NCBI GenBank assembly: GCA_964536265.1
Contig: CAZHVV010000002.1
Location: forward strand, 62,001-126,000
Direction of reading: 5' to 3'
Length of the DNA: 64,000 nt
Source: JAPUDS01 sp964536265
GTDB lineage: Bacteria > Patescibacteriota > Saccharimonadia > Saccharimonadales > Saccharimonadaceae
Part shown: positions 60,315-64,000 of the stretch, in pieces
Layout: each line of letters begins with the position of its first letter
Position numbering within the stretch: position 1 is the first letter of the stretch
Position numbers and translations under genes: made by a program
The notes under the pieces: generated by a model
The model's input: only the letters and a program-made list of their open reading frames with translations
The model's database searches: none
What the model was told of the DNA's origin: nothing

Positions 60315-61196
60315 CTACTCAAGCGTTAATGACGTACACCGTATAAAGCCACCACCCTTAATGAGCTCTGTCACGTGTGGCGTGAGGACATGAATACCAC
60401 GACAGCGAAGTTCGGCCTGGAGCTCAGGTGCGTGGTCACTCATGATAACCGTTTCGCCAGTTGAGACAAGGTTACACGCGAAGCCTTTTTTTGCTTCGTC
60501 AAGGCTCACAAGTATCGTGTCGACATCGGTCAAATCCGCGAGAATTTCTTGGCTTTCTGGCAGGAAGACTTCCGGACAGTAGGCGATAATACCTGGTTTG
60601 TCACCATTTGGGAGGCGAATAATGCTCAGTGCAAGATCAATATCGTAGAAGAAACTATCAGGCCAACCACTAACAGCGTTAATGATGGGTGTGCCAGCTT
60701 CATCGAGTTCGGGAATAGTTTGTAGCTGAATTCGCTCAAAACCAAGTGTCTTGGCTACGAAAGCCTGTGCCTCTGCATCGCTGCGGTAGCCTTGACCACA
60801 GAAGAGGATGTTCCCAAATGGCAAAGCATCGCCTTGTCCGCTCCATTTCAGATTGTCAGGAACGTCAATCACCTCATATCCTAAACTTTCGAGTGTTTGA
60901 CGTGCAACAATCTCTTCAGTTTGGCGCGTTTTGGGGAGTCGAGAGATAACTGCGCGCCCGTTTCGTGTCAGTGCCCAGTTTGCGGTATAGACACCGTCCT
61001 GCGAGGTCTCAGGCGGTTCTGCGTGCACAATTTCAATGCCGGCCTCTTTGAATAGACTGGCAATAGCTTCATGTTCCGTAATTGCCCCAGTAACATCGAC
61101 TGTTTCGGGCGCATAGTACGGATTAATAGTCGCCACATTATCAAAATATCGGGCACTACTCATCAAGACGCGACGGTTCATCATCGGTTGTTGCAT
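60315..61196 (-). CDS. Amidinotransferase/dimethylargininase-family protein
   Basis: 293 residues of the guanidino-group modifying fold (arginine deiminase, DDAH). Motifs: DGVYTANWALT (Asp of the substrate site), GQGDALPFG, and the catalytic Cys near the C-terminus in GGGFIRCTSL. Where relatives have the general-base His (HLDT), this protein reads FYDIDLA, so either the base is elsewhere or activity is altered. Arginine catabolism is important in cultured oral Saccharibacteria; a link here is inference. TACAAT lies 9 nt before the ATG. Confidence 0.8.
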   Translation of the reverse strand: MQQPMMNRRVLMSSARYFDNVATINPYYAPETVDVTGAITEHEAIASLFKEAGIEIVHAEPPETSQDGVYTANWALTRNGRAVISRLPKTRQTEEIVARQTLESLGYEVIDVPDNLKWSGQGDALPFGNILFCGQGYRSDAEAQAFVAKTLGFERIQLQTIPELDEAGTPIINAVSGWPDSFFYDIDLALSIIRLPNGDKPGIIAYCPEVFLPESQEILADLTDVDTILVSLDEAKKGFACNLVSTGETVIMSDHAPELQAELRCRGIHVLTPHVTELIKGGGFIRCTSLTLE

Positions 61197-61227
61197 ACTA
61201 ATTCCATTGTACTCCAGAAATTGAACT

Positions 61228-61253
61228 GGTCCGGCCCCCGAAGGGACCGGACC
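61228..61253 (-). terminator. UUCG-loop hairpin ending the third GC-rich cassette
   Basis: 11-bp stem (GGTCCGGTCCC / GGGGCCGGACC on the minus strand, one T-G pair) closed by TTCG in the direction of the gene. No T-run. It is the counterpart of the hairpin at 4.56 kb. Confidence 0.65.
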
Positions 61254-61260
61254 ATTGCGT

Positions 61261-61620
61261 TCAGCGCCGATGGAGTCGACTCATGTGCCTGACGCGACCG
61301 ATTGCTTGAGGCACGTATTTCTGCCCAAAGATCTTCTCGGTGAACGCACCAGGACGAATCGTCACGACCTTGACTCTGGGTGCTTTCTTGACGGGGGTAA
61401 CCCTCATCTCGAGCACTACCACAGAGGTCTCAGCATCGTCATCATCCGGAAGCATGGCCATGGCCATGTCGCGAGTTGCTACTCGCTCAACCTTCCATCT
61501 GGCCTCCGGCAAAAGCGTGCAGACTCGGAAGTCGCCGACGACGAGACCACTGGGGGCTCGTTGAATGGCTACCTCTTCGAAGTACGCCGGGGTACCGACA
61601 ACATTGTCGTCATTGCTCAT
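61261..61620 (-). CDS. Unknown protein, GC-rich cassette
   Basis: 119 residues from ATG 61620 (AAGGGA upstream); the open frame to 61647 lacks a site. No signal peptide. It has beta-strand-like alternation, VVGTPAYFEEVAIQ, VVGDFRVCTLLPEARWKVERV, an acidic DDDDAE loop, then VVVLEMRVTPVKKAPRVKVVTIRPGAF and a basic end RHMSRLHRR. I do not recognise it. GC-rich codon choice unlike both neighbours; AT-rich promoter-like DNA lies upstream at 61690-61730. Confidence 0.6.
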   Translation of the reverse strand: MSNDDNVVGTPAYFEEVAIQRAPSGLVVGDFRVCTLLPEARWKVERVATRDMAMAMLPDDDDAETSVVVLEMRVTPVKKAPRVKVVTIRPGAFTEKIFGQKYVPQAIGRVRHMSRLHRR

Positions 61621-61802
61621 TTCAATCCCTTCTGGGCTATTACTCACGACACCGTGCCGTAAGTGAATGAGCGTCCCCTCTACTGGCTGCAGAGCTGAAC
61701 ATACTTATATTAACATAATGGCTATTGATTGTCAATTGACACCTGCCGCATGCTTCTTGCGCTGTGTGTCATAATGGAAATCAGTAAATTTATGGAGGAT
61801 AT

Positions 61803-62561
61803 ATGGCAAAGAAAGTCATTGCTTTTGACCAAGACGACACACTGAATATCACCAAATTGCCCGTTGATACTACAATGGCAGACCTGTTAACCAGACTGCT
61901 AGACAAATACGAAGTGTGCGTTATCAGCGGTACAGACTGGGATGTTATGAGAAAAAATGACGTTGATCCATTGGTCAACGCTACACCCGAACAACTCAAG
62001 CGACTGCACATCATGCCGACAACCGGAACGCAATACTGGCACTACATTGATGGCGATTGGAAGCGTGAATACGCACATTTCTTGACAGATGAGCAAGCCC
62101 AAAAGATTACCCTAGAACTCGAGAAAGCAGCTCGTACTCTCGATTACTGGTGCGAAAATCCAAACGGCGAAATTATTGAAAATCGCGGTAGCCAAATCAC
62201 TTTTTCGGCTTTGGGACAGTGGGCAACACCAGAGGACAAGCATGCATGGGACCCTGATATGGAAAAACGTAAGGAAATTGTCAAATTGCTCGAGCCAGAA
62301 CTAGCGGGAATCGATGTAAAAATTGGCATCGGCGGTGCCACATCGATTGACATCACACTACCAGGTATTGATAAGGCCTACGGTATGCGACAGCTTATGG
62401 AACAGACTGGATACGCTATGGAAGAAATTCTCTTCATAGGTGACAAGTTGCAACCTGGTGGCAACGATTACCCTGTGAAGGCTATGGGTATCGATACGAT
62501 TGAAGTCACATCTCACGAGGACACAAACTGGATATTGCGCGGAGTTCTCGGAGTTTCATAA
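61803..62561 (+). CDS. HAD-IIB sugar-phosphate phosphatase/phosphomannomutase-like protein
   Basis: 252 residues with GGAGG before the ATG. Motif I IAFDQDDTL, motif II SGTD, cap region ENRGSQITFSALGQWA which resembles eukaryotic-type phosphomannomutase and sucrose-phosphatase relatives, Lys region DITLPGIDKAYG and motif IV FIGDKLQPGGND. Acts on a phosphosugar. Shares its stop/start (TAATG) with the aldose epimerase gene, so both likely act on the same sugar route. Confidence 0.83.
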   Translation: MAKKVIAFDQDDTLNITKLPVDTTMADLLTRLLDKYEVCVISGTDWDVMRKNDVDPLVNATPEQLKRLHIMPTTGTQYWHYIDGDWKREYAHFLTDEQAQKITLELEKAARTLDYWCENPNGEIIENRGSQITFSALGQWATPEDKHAWDPDMEKRKEIVKLLEPELAGIDVKIGIGGATSIDITLPGIDKAYGMRQLMEQTGYAMEEILFIGDKLQPGGNDYPVKAMGIDTIEVTSHEDTNWILRGVLGVS

Positions 62562-63271
62562 TGATTCAGCTGGCCAAGGGCTTAGCTACTGCTACTATCA
62601 ACCCTTATGGGGCGTGGGTGACGGGATTATCTCTTGAGGATACGCCTGTGCTACACCCGTTTACTGAGCTGAACAATGCTGATGGTGAGAGCAAGAAACG
62701 AGGTGGCATGCACGTTTGTTTGCCAAACTTTGGATCTGGCGGCGATAGCGGCCTCATGCAGCACGGCTTTGGACGTGAGCTCGAGTGGAATATCAATGCA
62801 CAAAAGGAGAATAGCCTTGAACTATCTCTTGAGAATGCACCCGAACCATATGAAAATCTGCGGGCTACGTTGCAGTATGAACTACTACTGACGAGTTTTT
62901 CTGCGACATTGTCTGTACGAAACACCGGCGGCCAGCCACTCCGTGTTGCTCCTGCATTCCATCCATATTTTCAGCTACAAGACCAAGAGACAATCGTCAC
63001 GGTTAATGGCGTACAATACCAGCTAGACGAGCTTGCAGGTACAGAATTTATCGAGGCTGACTCCGTAACAGTCGTGACAGCTTCGCAACATCTAACACTG
63101 AGTCAAAGTGGTTTATCGACATGGGCAATCTGGACTGACCAGCTTGGGCCGTATGCCTGCGTCGAACCTACATTCGGCGGCTACCGTTTTGTATCATCTC
63201 CTCAAGACGACGAGTGGCTCGCGCCAAATTCTACCCGTTCATACGACTTTGGAATCAATTTTAGTAGTTGA
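62561..63271 (+). CDS. Aldose 1-epimerase / hexose-6-phosphate mutarotase-like
   Basis: 236 residues, beta-supersandwich fold. The family pattern is GGMHVCLPNFGSGG, QHGFGRELEWN (substrate His), AFHPYFQL (catalytic His) and VEPTFGGYRF. Interconverts the anomers of a sugar or sugar phosphate. Cotranscribed with the HAD phosphatase. Ends 11 bp before the CIRCE element of groESL. Confidence 0.85.
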   Translation: MIQLAKGLATATINPYGAWVTGLSLEDTPVLHPFTELNNADGESKKRGGMHVCLPNFGSGGDSGLMQHGFGRELEWNINAQKENSLELSLENAPEPYENLRATLQYELLLTSFSATLSVRNTGGQPLRVAPAFHPYFQLQDQETIVTVNGVQYQLDELAGTEFIEADSVTVVTASQHLTLSQSGLSTWAIWTDQLGPYACVEPTFGGYRFVSSPQDDEWLAPNSTRSYDFGINFSS

Positions 63272-63282
63272 GCATATTAGAA

Positions 63283-63309
63283 TTAGCACTCAAGCTTGAC
63301 GAGTGCCAA
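63283..63309 (+). promoter_or_regulatory. CIRCE operator of groESL
   Basis: TTAGCACTC, 9-nt spacer, GAGTGCCAA: one base from the classic inverted repeat bound by the HrcA heat-shock repressor. It overlaps the -35 (TTGACG, 63296-63301) of a promoter whose -10 is TACAAT at 63320-63325. Confidence 0.93.
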
Positions 63310-63359
63310 CTTTGTTCGTTACAATGAGTCCATAGTTGATTAACAAGGAGGAAAAACGA

Positions 63360-63638
63360 ATGTCAGTACCTATCGCACCCCTGGCTGATCGAATCGTCGC
63401 TGTTCGCGAAACAAGCGAAGCAAAGACGTCGAGCGGCCTCTATCTACCAAGTAACTCGAAAGAGAAACCAGTTGTCGCCACTGTTGTTGCTGTCGGCCCA
63501 AAGGTCGGCCACGTGAAAACAGGTGACAAGATTGTTTACAAAGAATACGCCACGACCGAACTCAAGATTGATGGCACGGATTATTTGATTGTTAAAGAAG
63601 AGGACGTACTTGCGACGGTCTCAAAAAGTAGTAAATAG
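63360..63638 (+). CDS. groES: Co-chaperonin GroES
   Basis: 92 residues from ATG 63360 with AAGGAGG. Caps the GroEL folding chamber. IAPLADRIVAVRETSEAKTSSGLYLP and VAVGPKV...GDKIVYKEYATTELKIDGTDYLIVKEEDVLA are typical, including the mobile loop. Regulated by HrcA through the upstream CIRCE. Confidence 0.97.
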   Translation: MSVPIAPLADRIVAVRETSEAKTSSGLYLPSNSKEKPVVATVVAVGPKVGHVKTGDKIVYKEYATTELKIDGTDYLIVKEEDVLATVSKSSK

Positions 63639-63653
63639 GGAGTCAAAAGCATA

Positions 63654-64000
63654 TGGCAAAGAAAGTTTTTTATGACGATGATGCCCGCGCCCGAGTTCTC
63701 GGCGGCGCACAAGCACTCTACGACGCAGTCAAGGTCACAATGGGGCCAAAAGGCCGTAATGTGGTTATCCAGAAGGGCTACGGCGGCCCAACGGTCACTC
63801 ACGACGGCGTAACGGTTGCCGAAAGTATTGACCTACCAGATAGCAACGAAGAAACTCTTGGTTTTAAGGTTGGTGCAGAGCTTATCAAGCAAGCTGCGAC
63901 CAAAATGAATAAGTCAGCCGGCGATGGTACAACAACTGTCACTGTGCTGACCTACACAATATTGAAGGAAGCGAACCGCTTGATTGCCGCCGGCCACAAC
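63654..64000 (+). CDS. groEL: Chaperonin GroEL, N-terminal part (cut by window edge)
   Basis: 115 codons visible. AKKVFYDDDARARVLGGAQALYDAVKVTMGPKGRNVV, THDGVTVAESI, and the ATP-site DGTTTVTVL are diagnostic. It is the second gene of the CIRCE-controlled unit, 15 bp after groES, continuing past the right edge. Start ATG 63654 has an AGGGAG site. Confidence 0.97.

Overview
The window looks like a chromosomal segment of a Saccharibacteria (TM7)-type member of the Patescibacteria/CPR. The reasons are very compact, overlapping gene packing, the standard code (TGA is a real stop), many secreted CPR-style surface proteins, trimmed versions of core enzymes, and a mixture of actinobacterial-looking genes (WhiB, oligoribonuclease, LAxTG-like anchor). 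Assignment to the phylum is inference from gene style; no rRNA gene is present. No transposase, integrase, CRISPR array or prophage block was seen, and no gene-free gap reaches 300 bases.

Layout. 1-3.7 kb: RNase J (cut by the left edge), a family-4 uracil-DNA glycosylase and PNPase. 3.9-5.1 kb: a GC-rich CDP-alcohol phosphatidyltransferase cassette and hypoxanthine phosphoribosyltransferase. 5.4-8.0 kb: a secreted repeat protein with 14 Asp-box blades and a sortase-like tail. 8.0-13.9 kb: rpsO, truB, a degenerate DHH protein, rpsT, holA, mutM. 13.9-24.7 kb: an 11-kb surface locus on the minus strand (pentapeptide protein, LytR_C protein, giant beta-helix protein, two DUF916-like membrane-anchored proteins, a LamG protein, an Ig-like protein, two WxL-like small proteins). 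24.8-30.5 kb: a PD-(D/E)xK-like protein, HAD, P-loop kinase, Nudix, DNA polymerase I and a WhiB-family regulator. 30.5-33.6 kb: two large paralogous unknown proteins. 33.6-37 kb: NMP-kinase-like protein, rpoD, dnaG. 37-42 kb: YjbR, CapA, orn, glutamate/leucine-type dehydrogenase, YjdF-like protein, MscL. 42-44 kb: a GC-rich mini-cassette and argS. 44-46 kb: a fused succinyl-CoA synthetase. 46-51 kb: repeat protein, unknowns, pyrG with a leader. 51.2 kb: tRNA-Ser(GGA). 51.4-54 kb: a MacB-type ABC exporter. 54-61 kb: valS, FemAB-like transferase, tsaD, murE, an amidinotransferase-family protein. 61.2-64 kb: a third GC-rich cassette, a HAD phosphatase, aldose epimerase, and CIRCE-groES-groEL (cut by the right edge).

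Recurring themes. (1) A -10 hexamer of the TATAAT type sits 6-9 nt before the ATG in many genes, so leaderless transcription appears common. (2) Metal-site cysteines are lost in core enzymes: the DnaG zinc ribbon and the UDG iron-sulfur cluster. (3) Three small GC-rich cassettes stand out from the background; two end in UUCG-loop hairpins oriented with their genes and the third in a long perfect stem. (4) A large share of coding capacity is given to secreted or anchored surface proteins, as expected of an epibiont attaching to a host cell; the DUF916-like plus WxL-like pairing is the best candidate for an undescribed surface complex.
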